From NCBI GenBank assembly GCA_037951105.1, contig JBAMJV010003374.1:170001-234000 (forward strand): a DNA stretch of 64,000 nucleotides, written 5' to 3'. The notes beneath the pieces are model-generated. The model ran no database searches, had not been told where the DNA came from, and worked only from the letters and a program-made list of their open reading frames with translations. Positions 46,420 to 58,979 of this stretch are shown one piece after another (the first letter of the stretch is position 1; the number at the start of each line of letters is the position of its first letter). A program made the position numbers and the translations under genes. The DNA comes from Echinarachnius parma. Lineage: Eukaryota > Echinodermata > Echinoidea > Clypeasteroida > Echinarachniidae.

Positions 46420-46830
46420 TTGATTGTGTGTGTGCGTGTTTTTGCGTGTGTCTTTGCCTATGTGATTTTGTGTAAAATAATTCAGTCTTCCCAATTGCGA
46501 CCGTGACAGTGTTTTGAATAAATAACCAGTATGTTTATTTATGTGTGTGTGTGTGTGTGCAAGTGACTGTGTGGGCGGAATTTCCGGACGTATTGTGCAT
46601 GCACAATTATAATAACACGAATGGTTTGTTAAAACATTGGACAAATATTTACAAAAGGGATAGCTTGAATATTGAAACGGAGAGGAGGTAGGATGGAGAA
46701 GGAAAAGAGAAGAGAGAAGAGAGAGGAGCAATATGGAACAAGACAAACAAACAGACAGAGAAAAGCAGAGAAAGAAGATGAGTATTAAGAGAAGAAAAAA
46801 GGAGAGAGAGAATGTGGTAAGCCAAACATT
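46420..46830. repeat. GT-rich and purine-rich low-complexity tracts
   Basis: (GT)n segments at about 46425-46450 and 46540-46560 are followed by a strand-asymmetric GA-rich purine tract at about 46675-46825. The open frames here are low-complexity artefacts. Confidence 0.8.
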
Positions 46831-46989
46831 TACAACCCCACATTATTTTTACTGAACATACGAAACAAGAAAAAAACCAAACCAAAAAAAAAACAATGCA
46901 TGTTATCGATATAAAAAAACTAAGAATAAATGATAACTTAATATAATTTCTAGTGATATCACTTTTACGTTAATTTTCGACATAGTTAC

Positions 46990-49480
46990 TCAATAAATTG
47001 TATTATAGCTATGAATTTGATTATTCTTTCTAAATATTTGTACTAGCGCATTTGGGAGAGTACCATTTTCAAAATCATACATGATTGCGCCTAACTGTAA
47101 AAAGTAAATATCTTCAACCTTCAATAGCTTATTACTATAGAACAAAACATTAGTATGATCACGATAATTCACATTAAAAACAACTCTAACCAACCTTTTT
47201 TGGGCAACAAATATTTTTTCTAACTGTGTTTTCAATGACTTCCCCCATGCCAGCACTCCATAATTGAGATAAGGCAAGATTAAAGCAGAATATAAAATAA
47301 GCAAAATTTCTTGTGGGACAAAAGAACTCAGTTTATAAATTACACCAGTATTTCTAGACACAACTTTACAAATATTACTACAATGAGATGCCCAAGACAG
47401 CTTCTCATCAATATGTAGCCCAAGAAACTTGGTGGAAGTTACTCTCACAACATTTACATCATCACAAAGTACATATCCGGGTAAATCCTTTAAGGAGTTG
47501 CTAAAAAACATATAATTTGTCTTTTGAAAGTTCAAAGACAATTTATTTGCATGAATCCACAAGATAACTTTCTTTAATTCATTATTAACTGTATCTAATA
47601 AAACTGCAGGGCTTTTATGAAAAAAAATATGCTTGAATCATCTGCAAAAAATATGAAAGATAGGACGTCAGATGAAAGACAAAAATCATTAATATACAAT
47701 ATAAAAAGAAGGGGACCAAGAAGAGATCTCTGAGGGACTCCACAAGATATTGTTTCATGACTTGACTCAGTTCCATTCAATGATACATATTGTTTTCTGC
47801 CAGTTAAGTAGCTCCTAAACCAACTAAGAGCGATCCCCCTGACTCCATAATATGACAATTTACTTAACAACATTTCATGATCAACAGTATCAAACGCCTT
47901 AGAGAAATCTAAAAATATTCCAATAGTATGAAGGTGATTATCTAATGCTTGAGCTACTTTTTCAACAAAGTGTAAAATAGCATGTATAGTAGTGTGCTTT
48001 TCACGAAAGCCAAACTGGAAATTTGAAAAAATGTAAGTCTTATTTAAAAACATTACGGTTCTATCATATATAAGCTTTTCTAAAATCTTTGAGAATGATG
48101 TCAACAATGAAATGGGTCTATAATTACTTAATATTTGAGGATCACCCTTTTTAAATACTGGCACTACCTTAGCAATTTTCATTTGCTTTGGTACAATACC
48201 AGATAAGAAAGATAAATTAAAATATGAACAAGTGGTATCACAATTCCATGTATAATATCCTTAATTAATTCATTTTTATACCATCAAAACCAGGGCTCTT
48301 ATTACATTTAAGCGAGCTCACAAATTTAATCAATTCTGCTTCATTCGTGGGCATTAAAAATAGGCTATCTATATTGGGTTCTTGCATAAACTCAATAAAG
48401 CTTTTCTGACATCTAGGAATAGAGTCCTGTTGTTTCAACCCAACATTACAAAAATAATCATTAAAATTGTCCACAATAATTTGTCTATCTTCTACAGAAC
48501 AACCATTCACATTTATACATTTAATATTCGTATTTTTTACTGATGGTTTAAAAAAACTTCTAATAACTTTCCATGTATTCTTAATATTAGTAAATGTCAT
48601 TCGAAATTGAAGGGAATAATAATTTGTCTTAGCAACACGCAATACAGAAGTAATAGTATATCTATAATTAGAGTATTTTCTCCACAAAGAATCAGAGCTT
48701 CTCCTTTTATATTGATAACACAGCTTATTTTTCTTAGTAATTGACCTTAATATTGATTTAGTTATCCATGGCATACGAGGAACATTATTATAATTTTTCT
48801 TTTTATATTCAACCAGTGGAACATTCTCATCATACAGCAGCATAAATTTATTAAAGAAATTATCAAAAGCACTTTCAACATTTTGGTCTGAAAGAACATC
48901 ATTCCAATCAGTTGCAATTAATGCCTCTTTCAATTTAGCAATATTTTCAGGAGTACCTTTACGGATAGACGTGCTGCCTCTAGGTTCACGATCCACTTTC
49001 CACAAAGACAACATACATTATACAGGAAAATGATCAGACATGTCAGATACTATAATTCCAGAGGGTGGATATGGTTGTACATTACAAAAAATATTATCAA
49101 TTAAAGTACTGGAGATTTCTGTTATTCTTGTTGGCTTAGTGATTAGGGGCAATAAAAAGAAGGACATTAACATATTTAGAAAAACATCAATTCGATTATC
49201 GTTATTACAAAGTAATAAATTCAAATTAAAGTCTCCCATGAGATATAGTGACTTTAAAAAATCATGAAAGTTACCATTTGGAGGCCTATACACAACTCCT
49301 ATAAAATGATTCTTTTGACCAGGGTTATCAATCTCAACAAAAGTAGTTTCTATATGTATGATCTGACATTATATCAATATCATGATGTATCTGGTATTCA
49401 ACTTGAGAAGCCTAAGGAATGTACAGAGCAACACCTCCCCCACGTCTACTTTGTCTATTGTTATTCACAAGATTTTTGAC
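46990..49480 (-). mobile_element. CR1/Jockey-like LINE, broken, lacking its 3' end
   Basis: On minus, from right to left: APE endonuclease pieces (SRRGGGVALYI around 49440, GVVYRPPNGNFHDF, LMGDFNLNLL, STLIDNIFCNVQ, SDMSDHFPV); a linker with MPWITKSI and NKSPGFDGI; then reverse transcriptase with NYRPISLLTSFSKILEKLIY, FGFREKHTTIHA, GIFLDFSKAFDTVDHEMLL, CGVPQRSLLGPLLFILYIND and catalytic FFADDSS. It ends with LSLNFQKTNYMFF, LGLHIDEKLSW and IHSYNTIY. Frame breaks at about 49015, 48265 and 47590 inactivate it. The usual C-terminal tail and 3' UTR are absent. Confidence 0.88.
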
Positions 49481-49969
49481 TGTAAGCTATGTTATTGGAT
49501 CATACATAATTGCATAATGTGGCATATCGTTAATGTTTCAAGCACGAAATTGCACAATACAAGTAAATCAATCCAAATGCTGTCATATCCTAGCAGGATA
49601 TTCGTCAGTGTAAATTATTAAATATACATAAATCATCAATAACTATTTAAAACACTTATTGGTATATTTTTGAAGTGAAGGCATTATATAAATTAGATTG
49701 TTTTCGTAACTAATTGCATATATGTGGGTCCCACAATTTTTCCAATTTTACATATTTATGGATATTTCAGCCACTTCCAAACAGATTTTGGTCAAACAAT
49801 CTGCCTTGAATACTATGTGCTCTTTAATACGTTTAACACATTTCTTTTTCTTTCGTGAAGCGCCCTTATGCCCACACTTTATGTTTTGTAAACATGGTCA
49901 CTTGTATAATTGTTTTAGTCTGTCAACTTGTTGTATTACCCACCTAAATAAGCAAATCAATGATACATT
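49481..49969. other. Intergenic, no feature recognised
   Basis: AT-rich sequence upstream of the LINE. About 49720-49870 has phrases reminiscent of 17320-17450 (ATTTTGACAAA, CCTCTATACC-type text), perhaps another old repeat. Confidence 0.35.
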
Positions 49970-50214
49970 AATATTGCGGCTGGTTATGATGTTAATAACG
50001 GTAACAGTGATAATGAAGATGTTGATAATATGATATTGATGATACTGGTGGTGATAGTAAGTGGTAAGGAAGCAGATAATGATGATGATTATAGTAATGA
50101 TGTAATAGGTGATGAGTATAACTATCAGTGTAATAGTTGTGATTATGCAGCTTATCACAATGAAAATATGTACCACCTTGCCCCAGGGTAGCCATCGGGG
50201 GGTGGTGGGGGGGA

Positions 50215-50231
50215 GGGGGGGGGGGGGGGCG
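50215..50231. repeat. Poly-G run
   Basis: G homopolymer with a single C, part of a GGGGGGTGGTGGGGGGGAGG stretch starting about 50197; possible G-quadruplex-forming sequence. Confidence 0.85.
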
Positions 50232-50712
50232 GGGACAAATAATTTCCCCTAACACAATTACATGCATTCCTATGTAAATACAGAGGCAAAAGTTAGACTC
50301 ACAACAGTACGCAAAACCCCCTCCCCAATAAGTTGTCCACGTTATGACACATAACCCCCTCCCCTAATACATGATCTAGATTAATCCCATGTATGCCATA
50401 CGGATAGCCTGGCATTCTTGCACGTATGAACAAGAAAGAGGCTTAGAGTTCAAGGGGGCGTAACCAATGTGCTGTTTCCCCCCACTGGTTCATAGTAAGT
50501 CTGTTTTTCTATGGTTCTTCTCCCGGCCAATCCAAGAGCATCACACCCAAACCAAAGTCCAGATCAAATCAATGGGGCAACTCGCTGATCGGTATGTATT
50601 GATTATTTTCGGCATTTTCATGATTTATTTTCCTGCTGTTGTAAAAATTATGATGGTTTGCGTCACCCTGTAAAGCAATTTGTATGTATAATACAAATCA
50701 TATATTCTTACA

Positions 50713-50873
50713 TCCGCACAGGAGTTGGCCGGTTCAACTCTAATATGCATCGCTGGGGGCTTAGATCCTCCCCAGCCTGCACATGTGGCTCACCTGAGCT
50801 AATTCTCAGGTCTAACAATTTGCGTGATGTTGCTTAGATGCCGAAGCTGCCTCAAACGAAAGAAGAGGCAAAA
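50713..50873 (+). mobile_element. SINE-like internally deleted tail of the Jockey-like LINE
   Basis: It joins the segment matching 21734-21800 (AGTTGGCCGG..., CATCGCTGGGGGCTTAGA, CCAGCCTGCAC) directly to the extreme 3' end (ATTTGCGTGATGTTGCTTAG, GCTGCCTCAAACGAAAGAAG). About 90 bp in between is missing compared with the copy at 19360-21960. It appears to be a short derivative or severely 5'-truncated, deleted copy of that family. Confidence 0.85.
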
Positions 50874-51529
50874 GTGAGACCCACAACAGTTTGCATAACC
50901 CCCTTCCCCAATAAGTTCGTCCACGTTATGAAAATATACCCCATCCCCCTAAAGAGGCAACAGTGAGACTCACAACAGTTCGCATAACCGCCTCCCCCAA
51001 TAAGTTCGTTCAAGTTATGAAACATAACCCCCCTTCCCCCAATACATGATCTATGATAACTCTATGTATGCCATACGGACAGCGTATAACAAGAAAGAGG
51101 GCATATAGTTCAAGGGGGCGTAATCAGTTTGCTGTTTCCCCCACTGGTTCACAGTTTGCTTGTCTACTGGTTTTCTTCCAGCCAATCCAAGAGCACCACA
51201 CCCAAATTAAAGTCCGAATCCAATCAATGGGGGCAACACGCTGATCGTTATGTATTAATTATTTTCGGCATTATCATGATTTATCTTCTTTTGTTGTTAA
51301 CTATTGTGATGGTTTGCGTCACCCTATAAAGCAGATGAAAATTGTATGTACAAATTTTAACAATGCTTACTAAATTATTCGATGAAAAGGAATTTGGAAC
51401 ATTGTTGGGACAAACAAAAAATCGCTAAATATCTCGTCAACAACACGTGTGTGCATGGAGCACCTTCACGGGCTAGAACACAAAGAGCAGTGATCAATTG
51501 TAAAGTTGCAATAAAGTTGAAATGATGAG

Positions 51530-51605
51530 AATACTCAATTCAATTCAATTGATTTTTATTTCCAACAATATAAACAAAAACATAAAAATTACAAAATATT
51601 CAAGT
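51530..51605 (-). mobile_element. Possible LINE 3' tail
   Basis: On minus the sequence ends AATAAAAATCAATTGAATTG followed by further AATTG units, which resembles the short-repeat tail of CR1-like LINEs. No coding remnant was seen nearby; weak. Confidence 0.35.
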
Positions 51606-52290
51606 GCAAAATTGATAATACAAATTAGATATCACACGGTTACATTATGACGGAACTTATATCAATAATATATAATGGTATGATTAATTAAATTGGAAAT
51701 ATATGAAGTCCGCAAAGCTAAAGCTTGATGAATGGACAACCCGTTGTAAAAATATGATCCAATCAAGAGGCCCAAATTGAGTAGTATTTGACATTTGTCC
51801 GCACTTTTAATGTACCATATATCGTTCCAACCAGCTACCATTTCGAACCATACATTGCCGGAACCATATCATATGGGAAATACAAACATAACAAACAAAC
51901 ACACAATCACATTAAAAGACAATTTGACTTCAAATACAAATTTAAAATGCAATTATTTAGAGAAAGATAACATTTTATAATAGATTCTAGTAAGGTAACA
52001 TTTCAAACACTACTCCTCAGACGTATAGGGCATGTGCCTATTCCAATTTAAACACAGATAATATGATGCTATACCAACAAAGTAATGATACATTTAGTTT
52101 CTTTACATTTTCATAGTGGAATGCCATCATTTGTTTTTATATTTTTATATGAACCATTTCTCAAAATTTCATCGAATTGAGTATATATTTTTGTTTTAAG
52201 TTTGAGCAATTTTAATCTGAAAATTTTAATTTCGGCAAATGAGCTTTGGACGTAGTAAGCAACATTGAAACTTGTAAGCTAAACATGACA

Positions 52291-52851
52291 TGAATACAAC
52301 TAGCACGATAGCTGGAAAACAACAATACATAGTTAAATGGAAGTTTGGTGTACATATATGTTATTTATATGAAGGCATACATGTTTATGTTTTCGTATGA
52401 TAGAAGGTGTTGCTACTTCACTCTGAAAAAAGAGGAACAATATTTGGATGGTCAAACATTTATTTTGATTTTGAATGTTTAGTTTTGGATCATTGAGGAA
52501 ACAGCTAAGTACAAATGCCACTATTCTAGTTTTAAAATAATCACTTCCGGTCCCCCATAGGTATGATATGATCCTTATTAATAAGTCAGCTTGATCAGCT
52601 TCCTATTCATTACCCACTTTTTGAAAGTTGAGAATCCTTGAGTTAATTTTAAAATACATTTTTTTATTTTCATGAAACAAATCCTCCACCCTATCACTTG
52701 CCGGCCTCTGAAATCCTCATATTTAGGTGATTTTTAGACTTTTAATCGCAACCGTTTAAAATAGATCCCAACTTTTTAATCAACATCCATATAGTACACA
52801 ATCTTCTGTAAGTGATGAATATCCATGTCATTTCATTACAGGCTTAGACGA
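52291..52851. other. No feature recognised
   Basis: AT-rich sequence present in duplication copy 1 but without an equivalent in copy 2. No ORF or repeat identified. Confidence 0.4.
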
Positions 52852-53139
52852 TCATGTTTGATTAGCATAATATGTTTGAAATAAATTACATCTTATCTTG
52901 TAATGATGACAAAAGGAGAAGAATGAAAAGAAGATCATTACATTGATTTGTCTGGAAGCTAAAAACTTCATTTTATAATTTACAGCAAAAGCAACATCTC
53001 CAATGCTCTGTGTCTCTGTGTCATTTTCAGCTACAAAGGGATCTATAGTTACCTTGTTGACATGTGCTGAAGGTGATAAGTATACATTGTATATTTTGGT
53101 ACATGATAATAATATGTCTACTGGGTGTTGTGTAAACAT
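52852..53139 (-). other. Unrecognised open frame, possible exon
   Basis: A 95-codon frame on minus. The central part VTIDPFVAENDTETQSIGDV looks more protein-like than its neighbours, and an acceptor-like TTATCACCTTCAG lies just upstream of it. I found no convincing donor and recognise no family. It lies in the roughly 850 bp that separates the two parts of the segment shared with 61.1-61.3 kb, so it could also be transposon coding residue. Confidence 0.2.
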
Positions 53140-53159
53140 TTCAAGTTAATGGACGATAA

Positions 53160-53335
53160 AATTATGGCCGAGTAATGAGCATAGTAATGCTAAAGTGATA
53201 TTCACTAACTCATTGCACTCACTTTGTACACGGGTTCCGCGGTCCAGTGAATAATTTAACATCTAAACACTTCAATCGTAAATATCTTTTTAACGAAAGG
53301 GGAACTTGAAAATCCAACACCGGTCCCATGCTTTT
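53160..53335 (-). repeat. Dispersed repeat family copy (see 16075-16270)
   Basis: The reverse complement carries CATGGGACCGG, CCCCTTTCGTTA, GATTGAAGTGTTTAGAT, TGTACAAAGTGAGTGCAATG, AGTTAGTGAATATCAC and CTCATTACTCGGCC, in the same order as 16075-16270. Confidence 0.75.
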
Positions 53336-53794
53336 ATTGTTAATACAAATACAACAAGACATGACGGCACCGCTAAACTTACAATTTAATTTTGACGAAT
53401 TTGGACAATGTTACCTAGGTCCCTTAAAATGTTATAAAACGCTCCCGGAATATAATCATCACACTCATTTAGAGTGCATTTGCAGAAACCGGAACGGTAT
53501 ATGTGCGATGTATTGGTGCACACATTGACGTCTACTGCATACTTATTTATTCTCATTTGCAATAAGTATAACACATTTCGTTAAAATATCAACGACCAAA
53601 GTCAAAACGCCATTTAAAATAATTGAAGGGAACAAACAGTTTAGGAAAAAGTTACTCCCCACATACACAAACAAAGAATACTATCATTCCATCACCTATC
53701 ACGCGAAATAATATAACATAAGTAAAATGTTTATACAAAGATTTGGTCAGAGAACCTCCAACTAATTTAAATATTTTCAACATTTTCAATCTGT

Positions 53795-54060
53795 AAATGC
53801 ATTTACCGTGCAAAAGACCATGCAGTCCCCATGCGGTATTCGGGCTTGTCGATATCTCCAGCCCAGCGTTAGCGTCGCGGACAGGGGCGAACGAGCGGTG
53901 GATTTATAGCCAATTATCACAGTATGGCCATTGACTTTTTTTCCAGTTAACGATACTAAGGTTCGGATTTTACCACGCAAACCCATTTTATGCTTATTCC
54001 AACGAATTCAGATATATGTTTTCGGATACTTTCCCAATATTCTTATTTGGGTTTAAGGTG
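53795..54060 (-). repeat. Dispersed repeat copy, inverted relative to 9660-9935
   Basis: The reverse complement shares GGGAAAGTATCCGAAAACAT, GCGTGGTAAAATCCGAACC, TATAAATCCACCG and a TATCGACAAGC phrase with 9660-9935. Both copies also keep a CGTTCGC/CTGTCCGC core. Confidence 0.7.
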
Positions 54061-54269
54061 ATAATAATTGTGTAAATACCTATACGCAAAATTCAGGGCA
54101 ATTTGAAAGAAGATATTCAGGTGTGATATTATGTGAAATTTATAATTATATTAATGATCTTTTTGGATTAGAATACTTCTCAAAACATGCCACATGTGTT
54201 GTGCAAGAGAAGTGACAGATCATTATTGACTAGCATCAGACGGTGCTGAGCGCAGCGGTCTGTTTAGTT

Positions 54270-57200
54270 TACCCAGGGGGCAAAAGAGGTTTTTCAGACA
54301 TGGGCTGCTGTAAAAGGTTGGCCACCAGAAGTGGTTTCTAGGACCTTCTAGGAACACAACCTATGTGGCCAACTCCGCCAATAAGCTACTGGAAGTCCAC
54401 AGGGCGGGTATCAAGAAAAACACCCCTAATGCAGCTAAATAGTGTGTATCAGCCTTCGGGGTCTTGAATACACAGTCACACATTGTGCGCAATTACGTCA
54501 CAATGCATGGTGATACAAGCTTGTTGTTTCATGGAGGTCTTCCTTGGAGTCCTGGGCATCGTATGATACCAATTGAGCATATTGCATCTTTGATTATTGT
54601 GTCACACGTCGTTACACCGTGATGTGTCATACACGGACGTGAAATTTCGTATACAGCGCTTATGTAAAAAGGCAACTGAATGCTTAAGAATGACAAATAA
54701 GCTATATTAAGATCTTTACAAACATGATTAGCATTTGAAATTACTATGAAGTGCATTATACAATGACATCAACTATGTAAATTAATACAAAATACAAAGC
54801 ATAAGCAATACAAAACAATGACATACATAATCATATGAGTTGTTAGTGTCATGATTGGTTTATATGTGTTTAATTGCTATAAAATGATACGAAATCCATC
54901 CAGAATATCATGTATTAATATTTCACCCCTTGAATCAGATACAGGGGGAGGTATGTGTGTGTGTGTGTTTGTGTGAAAGGGGGAGGGGGTTGGGTCACAA
55001 TACATAACAATTCATCAATGTACTCCAAATATAATAATAATTCAGGACTACCCACCCAGTTGGGACAAAAATGTGTCTGAAGTTTTACATTAAGGCAGTT
55101 ATTTAGTTCCTAAAAGAGATACACCGTAAAGCTTACAAAGCTTTACGGGATATGGCGTCATGTTAAAGGTTGGTCCCTAGACTGGTTCATAGGACCTTCT
55201 ACAACCTAGGTGTACAATTATTGGGGGCACACCTTATGCATTTCTGTGTTTTTTTCAAAAAATGTACCCATATGTTTTCTAGTGTTTTTTCCCGTGCCCC
55301 CCATGCCCCTTCCCCTCCCCGTCGCTACGCCACTGAATACAAATTACACGTGCACTCCCTTTCGGTTAAAATGTATCATCTGTCACAGCGCGAAACGACC
55401 CATTGTAATATTTGATCCTTTTATATATATTTAATCACACAAATCGTTTGTTAGCCTAGCATGAACTTATATTTCAATTGTATCAATGCTTTATATTGAA
55501 TTTCCACAGATTTTGAATGATTTTTAATGAAAAGTAGGGATTATAATCAGGATAATTGCTTTTTCAATTGCCTCCTATACGAGTGATTGGTCGTAATCCT
55601 TACAGTGCGTGGGAAAACATTACTTTCCCACCATATATTATGTGTCAATACAAACAGTGATGGAACTAGGCCACAAAATAAGTATCTGTGATCATTGCAT
55701 TTATATTTTATCTTCATGAACAATAAAAACACGTCATTTTTAACCACTTAATAAAAAAAATCCCTTATCGCTTTTTGGAGCGGTTCAAATCTTTAAATGA
55801 AGAGTTGATACAAATGAATTGCTGCATATGTCAGGACTTATTCTATAACTTTTTCGAAATCATTATATTTTTGAGATATTTAAACCCAGTGATAAATTTT
55901 AAGCGTTACCTACGAAGACATTTGTTAGCACTCTCAATTTAAGTAGTCATATCGTCACCCGATTGAAAATATGTTCTTAACAGAAACCCTCATGTGTGTA
56001 CTTTTTGATAATGCATTATCAAACAGCCCAGTTATTTTATTGTATAGCCGCCAGAAACGTCAACATTTGAAAAGTACTATCAGCTGGAAGTCCACATGGC
56101 ACAGGAAGCGAACATTGAAAAGTGTCCACACAAAAACATAATGCTGCACCTCGATTTATCCAGCCCACACCATAAATCTGGTCAGAATAGTGTCATCCGG
56201 GATAAAGAGGTTGTAGTCAAGGTCAAGGATAAAAGAAAAACAGCAGTTGTGGTTGATGCAATGTGCGAGATATGGCACGTCATTACATAGAGTTCAAACA
56301 TTAGAAGCAATTGATGTGTGGTACACAAATCAGCTGCTGAAGAAGATCATACACTTGTTGTGACTGATACAGTGGGACCAGTCTGAAGTCTGCTGAGCAG
56401 GAACAGAGGTATTCCCTATCCAAATCCAAATGCACAGCTCCCTGAGGTTTCAGGGTATCAGCTAACAAAACACACCTTCTGAGCTTCCTCTGTGAATGGT
56501 GAATGGACAACTTGAACCTAGGCCAAACCTTTCTGTACCTTGGTGGTGGATTTAAAGAAGGAACAAACAAATGTTATTCTCTCAGTGAGGTATATTATGG
56601 AAGCTCTAGCCCTTGAATCTACGCAATAGGAGGCTGATACAAGGGTCATACTCAAAACACTTTACATGCAGTGTCCAAAATGACGGAGTCGTCAGAATAA
56701 TTGTTCATACTAATGTCACTGACATCATAAACATCATAATTTAATACATCTCACCGATCTCTCAGAGCTGTGTGTGAGGAGTAAGGGCAGCCTAGAATTG
56801 GAATATACTGGCAGTGCAAGATTTGGCAAAAACCAGGCCGATGCAATAACAGATGACATTATCACTCAAGCACGATACCTCACCATGTGTTTTGAGAGCT
56901 TAGGAGTTACTGAACACCGAGTTGTACAACTATTGTACATGTAGCTACTGCCTCCTACAGAGGACATTTCTCCTGCACCTGAAACGTGTTGCTTATGACA
57001 TCAAGGATAATGTGCACATTATCAAGCCAAACATTCCTTCATGTACAGGGTTCGGATGATCCCTGAATGATGACAAAGCAGTTCTAGTGTCATCTACACA
57101 GCAAGCCGGAACAGCAATATCATGTAAAGGTGTCAAAGGGTGTCACAAGAACTGTTTCTGCTTGAAGAAGGCAGTTCCATGTTTCTGAAGTCAGCAACAG

Positions 57201-58753
57201 ATTTTCGTAACATTTGGCAATTATTTCAAATATTTCACCGTTGTGAAATACAGCCAGATTCCTTGAACAGAGATGGAGGAATATATCGCTGCACTCATGC
57301 TTTCCTTTGAAGTCATCAATGTCAAGAGGTCCACCACTATAGTATAGCAATAATCAGTGTCATACGCAGAAGTGCTGTAGCTTTATTGCTATTAGCCCTT
57401 TTCCTTTTTTCTTCATGAGATTCTTGTTTTGTGTGTGGAAGTTGTTGAGCTTCACGATTCTTGCCCTCTTCGGCTCACTGGAACAGTACCCTGTATTAAA
57501 GTGCCTTCAGACACTTTGTTCATGTTGGTGAGGTTGTATAGGTTCAGGAGACAGTCCATTTGATAAGTTGATGAAGGATTGCGTTGTTGCTGTGAACGGT
57601 TTGGTTTCCACTGCTACCGTGACATTGGCTACAGCTCTTTGTCCACCGACGACATGACTTATATTCATGCTGGATAAACTGATGAGTGGAGGTGAAGCTG
57701 TAGAGATGGCTGCAGTGAGTAGTTTTAGTTTCCGCTTCATGTGGACTTCCATCTAATTCCAGCTAATCCGCGAAGTTGTCCACCTAGGTTGTGTTCTTAG
57801 AAGGTCCTAGAAGACAGAAGCCATTTCTGGGGCAATTCAATAACAAAAATATCCCCTTGCAAACTTCACAATGTAACTCTTTTAAGAATAGTTAGGGACT
57901 CTCTTTTAAACTTGTCATGTATGAATCCTTCAGACACATCTTGTCCATATTGTGTGGGTAATCCTCGATAATGATTATGTTTGTCCATAAATCAATGAGC
58001 TAGGGTTGGTCTTGTGCCACCCCCCCCCCCCCCCCCTCCCCCTCTACACACACACACACCTTCTCTTGTATCAAATTTAAGGAGTGAAATATTAATACAT
58101 GATATTTTGAATGGATTTCGTATCATTTTATCGCAATTAAACACATATAAACCAATCATGACAATAACAGCTCAAATTCTTATGTATTTCTTTGTTTTGT
58201 ATTGCTTATGTTTTGTATTGTTTATTAATTTAGATAGTTGGTGTCATTGTATAATGATCTTCATAGTCATTTTAAATGCAAATCAAGTTTGTAAAGATCT
58301 TAATATAGCTTATTTGTCATTATTAAGCATTTAGTTGCCTTTTATTCATAAGCGCTGTATACGAAATGTCACGTCCGTGTATGACACATCATTGTGTAAC
58401 GACGTGTGACACAATAACCGAAGATGCAATATGCTCAACTTGGTATCATTTGATGCGCAGGACTCCAAGGAGGACCTCCTTGAAACAACAAGCTTGTATC
58501 ACTATGCGTTATGGTGTAATTGCGCACAATGTGTGACTGTGTCTTCATGACCCCTAAGGCTGATACACATTATTTAGCTGCATTAGGGGTGTTTTTCTTA
58601 AAAACCCGTCCTGTGAACCTCCAGTAGCTTATTGGCGGGGTAGGCCACATAGGTTGTGCTCCTAGAAGGTCCTAGAAACCATTTATGGTGGCCAACCTTT
58701 TACAGCAGACCATGTCTGAAATCCTTTAAAAATGGTGGTTTGCCCCCTGGGTA
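54270..58753. mobile_element. 4.5-kb element with about 740-bp inverted arms
   Basis: The left arm (54270 to about 55000) reappears as reverse complement at about 58010-58753. Both outer ends are CCCAGGGGGCA next to TA. Both arms contain AAAGGTTGGCCACC-type text, CTAGGACCTTCTAGGA, AACACCCCTAATGCAGCTAAA, TTGTGCGCAATTAC, GTGTCACACGTCGTTACAC and CATGTATTAATATTTCA. Inner ends reach a GT/G-rich stretch on the left and the matching C/CA-rich stretch on the right. The interior holds a decayed ORF (56040-57190) and further copies of the CTAGGACCTTCTA...CAACCTA phrase at about 55190 and 57785. This structure fits a DNA transposon or foldback element with long TIRs; superfamily undetermined. Confidence 0.75.
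56040..57190 (+). pseudogene. Decayed transposon-associated ORF with C-terminal Cys-rich (CXC-like) motif
   Basis: Plus-strand fragments in shifting frames follow a protein pattern I recognise from high-copy uncharacterised genes in marine animal genomes. They are VKVKDKRKTAVVVDAM at about 56215-56262, RYIMEALALES near 56590, GVVRIIVHT-like text near 56690 with frame changes, KGSLELEYTGSARFGKN and ADAITDDIIT at about 56785-56865, LHLKRVAYDIKDN near 56975, LNDDKAVLVSS and finally GVKGCHKNCFCLKKAVPC near 57130-57185. The last is a Cys-rich tail like a tesmin/TSO1 CXC motif. Many stops and frameshifts show it is dead. Its place between the long inverted arms suggests it is the element's own protein. 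Confidence 0.5.
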
Positions 58754-58979
58754 GTTCGCATTAATACGCAAGGCGTGCTTATAGTGTGTCTCTGTCAATG
58801 GCTGCCACGTAGTAGCTAATTCTTATCTATTATTTAATAAATCGGAATTTCACCATTTTCATTTGTATGAAGGTATATATTTGAATGATTAATCACAGCA
58901 TACAGTAAGCGTGATAAGCTGTCTGGGCGGCTTCGCATAGTGTGGCTGCACCCTCCCCCCAAGAGCTTAGGAAATTTCT
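58754..58979. other. No feature recognised
   Basis: Short unique flank between the long-TIR element and a LINE tail. Confidence 0.5.

Larger units (their letters stand above)
49970..52290 (+). repeat. Direct duplication, copy 1 (partner 59840-61240)
   Basis: The segment starts with a GAT-rich microsatellite (to about 50150). It continues with TTCAAGGGGGCGTAA / CCACTGGTTCA / CCAATCCAAGAGCA phrases, then CATGGAGCACCTTCACGGGC, GAGAAAGATAACAT and ATAATATGATGCTATACCAA. The same series occurs in the same order at 59840-61240. Copy 1 has extra local duplications: the GAGGCAAAAGTGAGAC unit occurs at about 50282, 50874 and 50938, and the GGGGGCGTAA block at about 50450 and 51110. It also contains LINE tail insertions. 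A pair of related transposons or a diverged segmental duplication would explain this. Confidence 0.8.

Noticed and set aside
46366..46885. Leu/Ser/Phe-rich minus ORFs as a membrane protein
   Set aside because: They read through GT-rich and purine-rich low-complexity tracts.
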